From DATBSK01 sp964501785 (GTDB lineage Bacteria; Actinomycetota; Acidimicrobiia; IMCC26256; PALSA-555): 64,000 bases of DNA. Shown piece after piece: positions 50,060-58,504 of the stretch. The stretch covers positions 62,001 to 126,000 of the forward strand of contig CAZCUD010000007.1 in NCBI GenBank assembly GCA_964501785.1, read 5' to 3'. Under the pieces are notes generated by a model that saw only the letters and a list, made by a program, of their open reading frames with translations, ran no database searches and had not been told where the DNA came from. The stretch's first letter is position 1. Each line of letters starts with the position of its first letter. The position numbers and the translations under genes are program-made.

Positions 50060-51025
50060 GTGACCACCCTGTCCGTCGTCGTCCCCGCCACGGACGACCC
50101 GCCCACGCTCGCCCGGTGCCTGGCGGCGCTCGCCGGCGCCGACGAGCCCGCCGACGAGGTCCTGGTCGTCGCGGACCCGGTCGAGCTCTCGGCGGCGGGG
50201 GCGCGCAACGCCGGCGCCCGCTCGGCGACCGGTGACGTGGTCGTCTTCGTCGACGCCGACGTGGAGGTCCACCGCGACGCGCTCGGTCGGATCCGGGCCG
50301 CCTTCGACGCGGACGCCGACCTGGTCGCCGTGTACGGCTCGTACGACGACGCTCCCGGGGTGCCGACCACGGTGTCGACGTTCCGGAACCTCCTCCACCA
50401 CCACGTGCACCACGAGGGTGCGGGGTCGGCCGAGACGTTCTGGTCGGGCCTGGGCGCGGTGCGGCGCCGGGCGTTCGTCGCGGTCGGCGGGTTCGACGAG
50501 CACCGCTATCCGCATCCCTCCATCGAGGACATCGAGCTCGGTCGGCGCCTCCGAGACAGCGGTGCTCCGATCGTCCTCGATCCCGCGATCCAGGGGAAGC
50601 ACCTCAAGGCCTGGACGCTGCGCTCGATGCTGTGGACCGACTTCGCCCGGCGCGGAGTGCCCTGGGTCGCGCTCCAGGTGCGTGAACGTCGGCTGTCGTC
50701 GACGCTCAACCTCGGGTGGCGTCACCGCCTGTGCGCCATGGCGTGCGTGCTGGGCGTGCTCGGAGCGGTGCTCATCCATCCGTTCTGGCTCTTCGCGACG
50801 ATCGCCACGCTCTGCGCGCTCAACGCCGCCTTCTACTCGCTGCTCGTCCGTCGCCAGGGTCCGCTGCGCGCCGCGGCCGGTGTCGGCCTCCACGCGATGC
50901 ACTACCTCGTGGCGGTCGCCGCGGTGCCCGTGGGGATCGTGCACGCGATGAGCGGCCAGGTCGCGACTGCTCGCTGGCGCCGTCGCATCAGCACCGCGGC
51001 GGTGGACCCGTCGCTCGTCGAATGA
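50060..51025 (+). CDS. Family 2 glycosyltransferase with C-terminal membrane helices
   Basis: 321 residues. LSVVVPATDDPPTLARCLAAL and AAGARNAGARSATGDVVVFVDADVEVH contain the nucleotide-sugar site with the DxD (DAD); the acceptor region is FWSGLGAVRRRAFVAVGGFDE and PSIEDIELGRRL. Two or three membrane helices follow (LCAMACVLGVLGAVLIHPFWLFATIATLCALNAAF, in parts). It probably builds a membrane-associated glycan or glycolipid. Its stop overlaps the oxidoreductase ATG (ATGA). Confidence 0.9.
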   Translation: MTTLSVVVPATDDPPTLARCLAALAGADEPADEVLVVADPVELSAAGARNAGARSATGDVVVFVDADVEVHRDALGRIRAAFDADADLVAVYGSYDDAPGVPTTVSTFRNLLHHHVHHEGAGSAETFWSGLGAVRRRAFVAVGGFDEHRYPHPSIEDIELGRRLRDSGAPIVLDPAIQGKHLKAWTLRSMLWTDFARRGVPWVALQVRERRLSSTLNLGWRHRLCAMACVLGVLGAVLIHPFWLFATIATLCALNAAFYSLLVRRQGPLRAAAGVGLHAMHYLVAVAAVPVGIVHAMSGQVATARWRRRISTAAVDPSLVE

Positions 51026-51990
51026 GCGCGTCGGTGGTGCGCCTCGGGCTCGTCGGGTGTGGCCGTCTCGCGGAGCAGGCGTACGTGCCGGCCGCGACGC
51101 GCGTCGACGGCCTCCGGATCGTCGCGGTCGCGGATCCCGACGCGGGGCGGCGCGCGCTGCTCGCGTCCCTCGTCGGGCACGCGAACGGCCCGTGCGCGGG
51201 CTACACCGGTGCCGCCGAGCTCGTCTCCAGTGCCGAGGTCGACGCGGTCGTCGTCGCCAGCCCCGTCGGCGCGCACGTGGCCGACGCCCGGATCGTGGCC
51301 GGTGCCGGCCTGCCGGCGCTCGTCGAGAAGCCCCCGGCGCCCGACGCCGCGGCGACGCGCGAGCTCGCTGCGCTCGATCCCGCGCCGTGGTTCGGGTTCA
51401 ACCGTCGCTTCGATCCGGGTGCCCGGCGCGTCCGCGACCGTCTCCCCGCGTCGGCCGACCTGGATCTGCGACTCGAGATCGCCTACCGCCGCCGGAGCTG
51501 GAACGCGGTGGCCGTCCACGACGATGCGCTCCTCGATCTCGGCCCTCACCTGATCGACTGGGCGCGCTGGCTGACGGGTGCGGCCGTCGTCTCGGTCGCT
51601 CGAGCCTCGGTGGCTCGCGAGCGGGCGACGTTCGAGCTCGGCCTCGAACGTGGTCGGGCACGCATCACCGCGGCCACCGATCGCTCGCACCGCGAGCTGC
51701 TCGAGGTGCGCGCGGCGGGCACGCGCCTCGGACGCCATCGCCTCGGCGGCCCGGTGGCGGCCGGCCTGGGCCGCCTCCGCCGCGGCCCGCATCCGCTCGT
51801 CACGACCATGACGGCCCAGTTCGAGACGCTCGCGCACGCGGTGCGAGGGGGCGGTCCCGGCGACCTCGGCACGGTCGGCGACGCGGTCGAGACGATGACC
51901 GCGATCGGCGTCGTGCGCGAGAGCGCGGCCGCCGATGGCGCGACGATCTCCTTGCCCGGTCGCTCGGTGCCCGAAGGAGTGAGGTCCTGA
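51022..51990 (+). CDS. Gfo/Idh/MocA-family oxidoreductase
   Basis: 322 residues. N-terminal Rossmann motif LGLVGCGRLAEQAYVPA, then VDAVVVASPVGAHVADARIVAGAGLPALVEKPPAPDA, with the active-site Lys in EKPP. The C-terminal domain contains DLGPHLIDWARWLTG, where D..H.ID is the conserved second motif. The family oxidises or reduces sugars at nucleotide or free form. Overlaps the 50060 GT gene upstream and the phosphodiesterase downstream. Confidence 0.88.
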   Translation: MSASVVRLGLVGCGRLAEQAYVPAATRVDGLRIVAVADPDAGRRALLASLVGHANGPCAGYTGAAELVSSAEVDAVVVASPVGAHVADARIVAGAGLPALVEKPPAPDAAATRELAALDPAPWFGFNRRFDPGARRVRDRLPASADLDLRLEIAYRRRSWNAVAVHDDALLDLGPHLIDWARWLTGAAVVSVARASVARERATFELGLERGRARITAATDRSHRELLEVRAAGTRLGRHRLGGPVAAGLGRLRRGPHPLVTTMTAQFETLAHAVRGGGPGDLGTVGDAVETMTAIGVVRESAAADGATISLPGRSVPEGVRS

Positions 51991-53525
51991 TGCTCGCGAT
52001 CCTCCAGTTCGACGCCGCCAGCGTGTCGGTGCTGCATCGCCTGCTCGACGCCGGCCGACTGCCGACGGTCGCGCGGCTGCGCGACGCGGGTGAGTGGCAC
52101 GAGCTCGACGCGCCGGCGACCCGGTTCGCGGCCGGCGCGCAGCACACGCTCTACAGCGGGGTGCCGGTCGAGGATCACGGGCTCTTCTACCCGTTCCAGT
52201 GGTCGCCGACCGAGCAGCGCGTCCACTACATGGGCGCCTTCGACGCGCCGAAGCCCGTGTGGGAGCAGCTGCGCCCGGCCGGTGCCCGAACCCTCGCGAT
52301 CGACCCCTACGAGAGCCGGCCGCCCGAGGTCGCACCCCCCGGCACGCTCGTGTGCGGCTGGCAGCTGCACGACCGGGTGGTGCTCCAACGCTGGGCGAGC
52401 CCCGACGCGACCCGGTCGCGCCTCGAGCGGCTCTTCGGCGCGTCGGCGCCCGTCGACGAGGTGTTCGGACAGCACACCGCGAACGAGATGCTCGGCCTGC
52501 GCCGACGACTCCTCGGCGCGCCGGCCCGTGTGGCCGACGCCGCCGCGGTGCTGCTCGGTGACGAGCCGTACGACCTGGCCTGGCTGACGTTCTGTGCCGC
52601 CCACGTCGCCGGTCACCAGTTCTGGGACCTGTCGCAGCTCGATCCCGACGGCCTCGACGCCGACGCCGCACGCGCGCTCGGGTCGACGTTGGACGACGTG
52701 TACGTCGCGATCGACGCCGCGATTGCCCGCATCCTCGCCTCGCTGCCCCCGGGTACCGACGTGATGCTCATCTCGCCGGTCGGGATGGACGAGAACACGA
52801 GCCGAGCCGACCTGCTGCCCGGGATGCTGCAGGCGATCCTCGATCCGAAGCCCGAGCGCGACGACGGCACCGGCAGCCCGATCTGGCGACTTCGGTCGAT
52901 GCTCCCCGTCGGGCTCCGGTCACGCGTCGCGAACGCGCTCCCGGCCCGGACCGCGCTGGACCTGACCGCCCGTCTCGAGGGGCGCGGTGTCGACTGGCGC
53001 ACGACCAGGGCGTTCGCGCACCCGGCCGAGAACCAGGGCTACGTGCGCCTCAACCTGCGGGGCCGGGAGCGGGACGGGATCGTGGCCCCTGAGGAGGCCG
53101 ACGCCCTGCTCGACGAGATCGCCACCGGGTTGCGCACCTTCACCGACCTCGACGGGCACCCGGCGGTGGCGAGCATCGAGCGCGTCGCGGACCGCTTCGG
53201 CGCCGGCGCTCGGGCCGAGCTGCTCCCCGACCTCGTGGTCCGGTGGACCCCCCGGCAGGCCACGAGCGTGACCGGGGTCCGATCGGAGCGCTTCGGGACC
53301 GTGCACCGGCGGGGCGTCGGGAGCGGTCGCTCGGGCAACCACACCGAGGGCGACGCGTGGGCGCTCGTGGTTCCGGGTCGGTCGCAGCCGAGCTCGCTGG
53401 ATCGGAGCCCGCGCCTCGAGGACGTCGCTGCGACGGCGATCGCGATCGCCGGCGGCGACGCGAGCGCCATGGTCGGGACGCCGCTGCTCGAGCCCGCTCA
53501 GTCGCTGGCCCGAGCGGCCACGTAG
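51990..53525 (+). CDS. Alkaline-phosphatase-superfamily / type I phosphodiesterase-like protein
   Basis: 511 residues. Early segment LAILQFDAASVSVLHRLLDAGRLPTVARLRDAGEW is the metal-binding and nucleophile region; ATRFAAGAQHTLYSGVPVEDHGL puts a Thr/Ser nucleophile candidate near ATRF. WLTFCAAHVAGHQFW and LISPVGMDENTSRADLLPGM hold further metal-ligand candidates. It is one of the actinobacterial proteins annotated as nucleotide pyrophosphatase/phosphodiesterase. It may cleave a phosphodiester in the glycan cluster; substrate unknown. Overlaps the oxidoreductase by TGATG; its 3' end overlaps the convergent GT gene by 28 bp. Confidence 0.82.
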   Translation: MLAILQFDAASVSVLHRLLDAGRLPTVARLRDAGEWHELDAPATRFAAGAQHTLYSGVPVEDHGLFYPFQWSPTEQRVHYMGAFDAPKPVWEQLRPAGARTLAIDPYESRPPEVAPPGTLVCGWQLHDRVVLQRWASPDATRSRLERLFGASAPVDEVFGQHTANEMLGLRRRLLGAPARVADAAAVLLGDEPYDLAWLTFCAAHVAGHQFWDLSQLDPDGLDADAARALGSTLDDVYVAIDAAIARILASLPPGTDVMLISPVGMDENTSRADLLPGMLQAILDPKPERDDGTGSPIWRLRSMLPVGLRSRVANALPARTALDLTARLEGRGVDWRTTRAFAHPAENQGYVRLNLRGRERDGIVAPEEADALLDEIATGLRTFTDLDGHPAVASIERVADRFGAGARAELLPDLVVRWTPRQATSVTGVRSERFGTVHRRGVGSGRSGNHTEGDAWALVVPGRSQPSSLDRSPRLEDVAATAIAIAGGDASAMVGTPLLEPAQSLARAAT

Positions 53526-54349
53526 CCGCCGGCGACACCGGTCGCGGTCGCCACCTGCGCGAGGAGCACGAGCGCGCCGACGCGGGGACCCTGGGCGAAG
53601 CCCTTCCGCACGAGCGACCCGTAGAACGCCGGCGACTGGAGACGCTCACCGGCCGGGCGGCGCCGGTGCACCTGGTGGGCGCCGCGCCCGTAGCGCACCT
53701 GCTGGTGCCAGAAGTCGCTGAGCGAGAGGTCGGGGTGGTGCGCGACGACGGCCTGCGCCTCGTAGGCGATCTCGATGCCGCGCTCGCCGACCCGGCGACA
53801 CCACTCCCGGTCCTCGCCCGCGGCGAGCGGGAAGTCGTCGTCGAAGGGCACGGCCGCGAGCAGCATCGTGCGACACGCGAGGTTGCTCGTGGGAGCGAAG
53901 CGGACCGTGCCGCGAGTCGCGTCCAGCGACGACTCGACGAGGTGGTTCGTCACGGTCTGCGCGGCGCGCTCGATCACCGATCCCGGGTTCCCGACGCGGG
54001 TCGGACCGGCGATCACCTCGGCGCCCGTTCGGTGGCACGCCTCGAGTCGGGCGAGCCAGCCGGGCAGGGGTCGACAGTCGTCGTCGGTGAAGCACACCAG
54101 CTCGGCGGTCGCCTCGGCCGCGCCCCGGTTCCGAGCCGCGGCCGGTCCTCGCCCGAGCTCGCGAACGAGTCGAGCACGTGGCGCGCGCGCCACGACGGCC
54201 GCCACCGCCGACGTGTCCTCGGAGCCGTCGTCGACGACCACCACCTCGAAGGTCGGGCCGTGCTGGGCCTCGATCGCGACGAGGCACTCGGCGAGCGCGG
54301 CGGGTCGGTCGCGGGTCGGCACGACCACCGAGACGTCGGGGGCGCTCAT
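53498..54349 (-). CDS. Family 2 glycosyltransferase
   Basis: 283 residues. VSVVVPTRDRPAALAECLVAIEAQ, VVVVDDGSEDTS, GPAAARNRGAAEATAELVCFTDDDCRPLPGWL with the DDD metal site, and a late HLVESSLDATRGT and FAPTSNLACRTMLLAAVPFDDDFPLAAGEDREWCRRV as acceptor-binding blocks. One C-terminal membrane-associated helix (VGALVLLAQVATATGVAGGYVA). It follows the flippase with an ATGA overlap. Likely makes a cell-surface polysaccharide. Confidence 0.9.
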   Translation of the reverse strand: MSAPDVSVVVPTRDRPAALAECLVAIEAQHGPTFEVVVVDDGSEDTSAVAAVVARAPRARLVRELGRGPAAARNRGAAEATAELVCFTDDDCRPLPGWLARLEACHRTGAEVIAGPTRVGNPGSVIERAAQTVTNHLVESSLDATRGTVRFAPTSNLACRTMLLAAVPFDDDFPLAAGEDREWCRRVGERGIEIAYEAQAVVAHHPDLSLSDFWHQQVRYGRGAHQVHRRRPAGERLQSPAFYGSLVRKGFAQGPRVGALVLLAQVATATGVAGGYVAARASD

Positions 54350-55710
54350 GTCAGGGCCAGACCGAGCACCGCCGCGGCTCCGACGTAGGAGGCGACGACG
54401 AGCGGTGGCCGGGCGGCGCCCGGCAGCATCCGCGTGGACACCAGCCCACCGACGGCGCCGGCCGCGAGCGCGGCCGCGGTGCCGCCTTCGGCACCCCACG
54501 CCGGGATGGTCGCGACCGCGACCGCCACGAACGCGACGATGCCGACGGACGCGCTCGCCAGCGCGACGACCGGCCGCAACCGAAGCGCCGAGGTCTGGGT
54601 GAGGAGCGAGGTCAGCGGTGCGAGCACGAGGAGCGCGAGCGCGGGGCCGAAGGCGGCCTCGGCCCCCGCGAAGTCCGACCCGAAGACCGCGGGGACGAGC
54701 TCGTCGAGTCCGACCGCGACGATGCCGAGCGCGGGGACCAGCACTGCGAGCGCGAGCCACGCGAGCCGGCGCAGGGTCGCCTCGCTCGAGGTCGTCGACC
54801 CGAGAGCGGTGGAGTGCTCGCTGAGGTGGGGGAGCGAGACCGTGAACGCCTGGAGGATCGCGTACGTCGCGCCCAGGACGATCCCGATCGGCAGCGCGGC
54901 GAAGCCGACCTGGGTGGTCGTCGAGAGGAGCGCGACCGCCACGACACCACCTCGCTGCGCGACCTGCACGAGTGCCGCCGCGGCGGCCTGGAGCACGCCG
55001 AAGCGCAGCGCGCCGTCGGGCAGTGGGGCCCGCGGGTGACGACCTCCGGCGACGCGCGCGACGACCGCCGTCGCGAAGATCGCCGCGGCGACGGCCGACA
55101 GGAGGATCGCGACGAACGCGCCCGAGATCCCCATCGCCGGGTAGAGCGCGACGAGCCCGACGACGAGCACGCTGTTCTGGATCGGGAACCGGAGGCTCCA
55201 CGCGACGGTTCGTCCGAGTCCGAGCGCGACCTGCAGCGCCAGGCTCGCCAGCACGTTCAGCGCGAACGCGAGCACGACCGCGAGGGCTTCGAGGGGGTCG
55301 AGGACGTCGGGGTCGGCCAGCGCGACGCCGAGCACCACGAAGGTGATGACGGCGACCTGGACCGTCCTGCCCCGGGCGAGGCGCAGCCCGATCGCGCGGG
55401 CGACCGCGACGCGCTCGTGCGCCGGTGCCGCGGGGACGAACCGGGCCATGACGATCGGGCCCCCCAGGGTCAGCGCCAGCGCTCCCAGCGTCACCAGGGT
55501 GAGGGCGACCGAGAACCGGCCGTAGTCGGTCGGGCCGAGCAGGCGGGGGACGACGGTCGCGAGCAGGACGAGGGTCGCGAGCTCGACCGTCTTGCCGACG
55601 ACGCTGCCCGCGACCGCTCGGCGCAGCGCGTCGTTCGGCGGAGACGGTGGGGACGGAGGCGATGGCGACGCCGTGGGGGAGGTCGCCGGCTCGGGGGCGC
55701 TCGCCGACAC
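54346..55710 (-). CDS. Polysaccharide flippase (Wzx/MATE-like)
   Basis: 454 residues from GTG 55710. A Pro/Ser-rich cytoplasmic N-terminus is followed by about 12-14 membrane helices, beginning AGSVVGKTVELATLVLLATVVPRLLGPTDYGRFSVALTLV (in parts), typical of Wzx/oligosaccharide flippases: PRLLGPxDYG is the family signature. It would carry a lipid-linked glycan across the membrane. ATGA overlap with the family-2 glycosyltransferase. Confidence 0.88.
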   Translation of the reverse strand: MSASAPEPATSPTASPSPPSPPSPPNDALRRAVAGSVVGKTVELATLVLLATVVPRLLGPTDYGRFSVALTLVTLGALALTLGGPIVMARFVPAAPAHERVAVARAIGLRLARGRTVQVAVITFVVLGVALADPDVLDPLEALAVVLAFALNVLASLALQVALGLGRTVAWSLRFPIQNSVLVVGLVALYPAMGISGAFVAILLSAVAAAIFATAVVARVAGGRHPRAPLPDGALRFGVLQAAAAALVQVAQRGGVVAVALLSTTTQVGFAALPIGIVLGATYAILQAFTVSLPHLSEHSTALGSTTSSEATLRRLAWLALAVLVPALGIVAVGLDELVPAVFGSDFAGAEAAFGPALALLVLAPLTSLLTQTSALRLRPVVALASASVGIVAFVAVAVATIPAWGAEGGTAAALAAGAVGGLVSTRMLPGAARPPLVVASYVGAAAVLGLALT

Positions 55711-55799
55711 GCCCCGAGCGTAGGTGAGGTCACCCTGAGCACTCGGAGCCCGAGGCCCGGCCGTGGGTCGTGGGAGTCGTGCGGTCCGGGGGTTGTGCG

Positions 55800-55817
55800 A
55801 CCGAACACCTGTTCGGT
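55800..55817. promoter_or_regulatory. LexA (SOS) box before imuA'
   Basis: ACCGAACACCTGTTCGGT is an 18-bp perfect palindrome containing the actinobacterial LexA core CGAAC-N4-GTTCG. It lies 11 bp before GTG 55829, with TAGAAC immediately after it as a possible -10. Divergent flippase gene begins 90 bp upstream. Confidence 0.85.
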
Positions 55818-55828
55818 AGAACGGTGGC

Positions 55829-56500
55829 GTGAGCGCCGCACGGTCACTGCCCCGCCGGGACGCCGAGGCGAGGGCGCGCCTGCAGGCGGCTGCCGGGCTC
55901 GCCCGTCCGGTGACGCTGGCTCGCGAGCGCATCCTCCCCGTGTCCGGGCCGCTCGGCGCGCTGCTGCCCGAGGGCGGGATGCGACGGGGGACCGTGGTGT
56001 CGGTCGAGGGCACGGGGGCCACCGGCGCGACGTCCCTCGCCTTCGAGCTCGCGGCCGGGGCGACCGCGGCGGGCGAGTGGGCCGCGGTGGTCGACCTCCA
56101 CGGCACCCTCGGGTTGGAGGCTGCCGCCGAGGCGGGCGTCGCGCTCGAGCGCTTCCCCATCGTCCGGTCCGTGCCCGCCGAGCGGTGGTCGACGGTGGTC
56201 GCCGCCCTGCTCGACGGCGTCACCCTGGTCGTCGCCGAGACCCCGCGTCACGCCCGCATCGGTGACGTCCGCCGACTCGTGGCACGCACGCGCGAGCGGG
56301 ACGCGGTCCTCGTGGCCCTCCCCTCGCCGGGCACGACGTGGGCGGGTGACGCAGCGCTGCGTCTGGTGAGCGAGGGAGGCGCATGGGTGGGCGCGTCACA
56401 TGGTGCGGGTCCCGTCACCGGACGTGACGTGCGAGTGCGGGTCGGCGGCAAGGGCGCAGCCGCGCGCACCCGGTCGGGAGCGCTCGCTCGCGCCGGGTGA
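55829..56500 (+). CDS. imuA': ImuA'-like mutasome accessory protein (RecA-like)
   Basis: 223 residues. RILPVSGPLGALLPEGGMRRGTVVSVEGTGATGATSLAFELAAGA is the RecA-like core; the Walker A loop has GTGATGATS without the Lys seen in true RecA, as in mycobacterial ImuA'. LDGVTLVVAETPRH is Walker B-like. It interacts with ImuB and DnaE2 in damage-induced mutagenic repair. LexA box upstream and imuB downstream support the call. Confidence 0.85.
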   Translation: MSAARSLPRRDAEARARLQAAAGLARPVTLARERILPVSGPLGALLPEGGMRRGTVVSVEGTGATGATSLAFELAAGATAAGEWAAVVDLHGTLGLEAAAEAGVALERFPIVRSVPAERWSTVVAALLDGVTLVVAETPRHARIGDVRRLVARTRERDAVLVALPSPGTTWAGDAALRLVSEGGAWVGASHGAGPVTGRDVRVRVGGKGAAARTRSGALARAG

Positions 56501-56507
56501 CGTCGAC

Positions 56508-58148
56508 GTGACGCCGGCGGCACGCGAGCGCGCGCTCGTCCTCTGGTGCCCGGCCTGGGCGATCAGCACCGCGCGCCGCGCCGACGCGACGCTCGTGGAC
56601 GTGCCGCTCGCGGTCGTCGAGCGTGGAGCGCGCGGCCTGGTGGTGTGCGCGGCGTCACCGGAGGCGCGCGCCGGCGACGTGACCATCGGGCTCCGGCGGC
56701 GCGAGGCCGAGGCGCGCTGTCCCGGCCTCGTCGTGCGCGAGCGTGACCCCGCGGCCGAGGCGCGGACGTTCGAGATGGTCGCCCGGGCGATGGAGCCCAT
56801 CACCCCGGCCGTGGTGCTGGAGCGGCCCGGAGTGCTGTCGTTCCCGACTCGGGGCCCGTCGCGCTACTTCGGCGGCGACGAGCAGCTCGCCACTCGGGTG
56901 CTCGAGGCGGCTGCAGCCGTCGGCGTGCCCGACGCGCGCGTCGGCATCGCCGACACCGTCTTCGCCGCTCGCCTGGCCACCCGTGTCCCCGGGCCGGATC
57001 GGGTGCAGGTGGTCGCGACCGGCGCGACCGCGGCCTTCCTCGCGCCGTGGCCGGTCGGGGTGCTCGGGCGGGCGTCCGCCGATCGCCCCGACGAGGGTGA
57101 GGCCTTCGCCGACCTGCTCCGTCGCCTCGGGTTGCGGACCCTCGGTGACCTCGCCGCGCTGCCGGCACCCGCGGTCCTCGGACGCTTCGGCACCGACGGC
57201 GCACGAGCCCATCGCCTCGCGCGTGGCGAGCACGAGCTCGCCGTCCCGCCCGCCCCGCCACCACCCGACCTGGTGGAGACGTGCGAGCTCGACCCGCCGG
57301 CGACGCGGGTCGACGAGGCCGCGTTCGCGGCGAAGGGCCTCGCCGACCGTCTCGTCGAGCGGCTCGACTCGTTGGGGCTCGCGTGCGATCGCGTGGTGGT
57401 GGAAGCCGAGACGGAGCACGGTGAGCGCCACGCGCGCTGCTGGCGTCACGAGGGCGGGCTCACCGGAGCGGAGCTCGTCGCCCGGGTGCGCTGGCAGCTC
57501 GACGCCTGGCTCACCCGATCGAACAGCACGTCGGCCGACGAGCTCGCGGACGAGGCGACCGGTGGCCTGATCCTCCTGCGGCTCGCGCCCGACCGGGTGG
57601 TGCCCGCGTCGGCCCGGCAGCTCGGGTTCTGGGGCGGCGACGCCGCCGCGCACGACCGGGCCGCGCGCGTCCTCGCGCGGCTCCAGGGGATGTTCGGTCA
57701 CGAGTCGGTGGTGACCGCCGTCGTGGGTGGGGGTCGATCGCCGAGCGAGCGGGTCCACTGGGTGCCCTGGGGCGAGCCGCGTGACGAGGCCACGCCGCCT
57801 CCCGCACCGTGGCCAGGCCGGATCCCCAGCCCGGCGCCCGCGCGTGTGCACTTCGCGCCGGTGCCGGCGGAGCTGCTCGACCGACGAGGTGCCGCGGTGC
57901 GCGTGTCGGCCCGGGGCGAGGCGTCGGCGGCACCGGCGGTGCTGCGCTGCGACGCGCTCCCTGGCGGTGGTGGCTCGGTCGTCGCGTGGGCGGGTCCCTG
58001 GCCGCACGACCTGCGCTGGTGGGCCCGGGCGACGCGGCGGCGGCGCGCGCTCTGGCAGGTCGTCGTCACCCGTCCCGACGGCGACGACGTCGCCTGCCTC
58101 GTCGCGGTCGAAGGCGGGCGGGCCGCGCTCGAGGCGATCTACGACTGA
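56508..58148 (+). CDS. imuB: ImuB, Y-family-polymerase-like mutasome protein
   Basis: 546 residues from GTG 56508 (GGGTGA Shine-Dalgarno 7 nt upstream). Folded like a Y-family polymerase but the palm lacks the catalytic acids: the usual DMDAF-type first motif reads LWCPAWAIS. GPSRYFGGDEQLATRVLEAA and GIADTVFAARLAT are little-finger-type features; ARQLGFWGG near residue 371 matches a beta-clamp-binding QLxLF/W motif. ImuB is an inactive polymerase that loads DnaE2 at lesions. The longest reading from ATG 56400 would overlap imuA' by 100 bp and was not chosen. Confidence 0.88.
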   Translation: MTPAARERALVLWCPAWAISTARRADATLVDVPLAVVERGARGLVVCAASPEARAGDVTIGLRRREAEARCPGLVVRERDPAAEARTFEMVARAMEPITPAVVLERPGVLSFPTRGPSRYFGGDEQLATRVLEAAAAVGVPDARVGIADTVFAARLATRVPGPDRVQVVATGATAAFLAPWPVGVLGRASADRPDEGEAFADLLRRLGLRTLGDLAALPAPAVLGRFGTDGARAHRLARGEHELAVPPAPPPPDLVETCELDPPATRVDEAAFAAKGLADRLVERLDSLGLACDRVVVEAETEHGERHARCWRHEGGLTGAELVARVRWQLDAWLTRSNSTSADELADEATGGLILLRLAPDRVVPASARQLGFWGGDAAAHDRAARVLARLQGMFGHESVVTAVVGGGRSPSERVHWVPWGEPRDEATPPPAPWPGRIPSPAPARVHFAPVPAELLDRRGAAVRVSARGEASAAPAVLRCDALPGGGGSVVAWAGPWPHDLRWWARATRRRRALWQVVVTRPDGDDVACLVAVEGGRAALEAIYD

Positions 58149-58183
58149 CCGATCGATCGGTCGCGCGGCTACCTTCCGAGATC

Positions 58184-58504
58184 ATGAGCGCCCAGGGGAC
58201 GATCGAGCTCGAGCGCACGAAGGCATGGACCGACAAGCTGCGTGCCTACAAGGTGACGGTCGACGGCGCCGAGGTCGGCACCATCAAGCAGGGGACGACC
58301 GAGTCGTTCACCGTCGCGCCGGGTGCGCACGAGGTGCAGCTCAAGATCGACTGGGCGCTCAGCCCGCCGCTGACCGTCGACGTCCCCGCCGGCGCCACGG
58401 TCGCGCTGACCTGTCGGCCCCGCGCCAACGTGCTCACGATCCTCTGGTACTCGACGTTGGGGCGGAAGCACTACCTCCGGCTCGAGCCGGCTGCTTCGGC
58501 GTGA
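58184..58504 (+). CDS. Small beta-rich protein of unknown function
   Basis: 106 residues. Alternating strands: KVTVDGAEVGTIKQGTTESFTVAPGAHEVQLKIDW and PPLTVDVPAGATVALTCRPRA, resembling PEGA-type or Ig-like carrier folds in which a carboxy-terminal hydrophobic segment (LTILWYSTLG) follows. TACCTT (58170-58175) precedes ATG 58184 by 8 nt. It is inside the imuB-dnaE2 interval and its stop overlaps the hydrolase GTG. Confidence 0.7.
   Translation: MSAQGTIELERTKAWTDKLRAYKVTVDGAEVGTIKQGTTESFTVAPGAHEVQLKIDWALSPPLTVDVPAGATVALTCRPRANVLTILWYSTLGRKHYLRLEPAASA

Noticed and set aside
56400..56507. Longer imuB start at ATG 56400
   Set aside because: It overlaps imuA' by 100 bp, adds sequence not like the family, and GTG 56508 has a Shine-Dalgarno.
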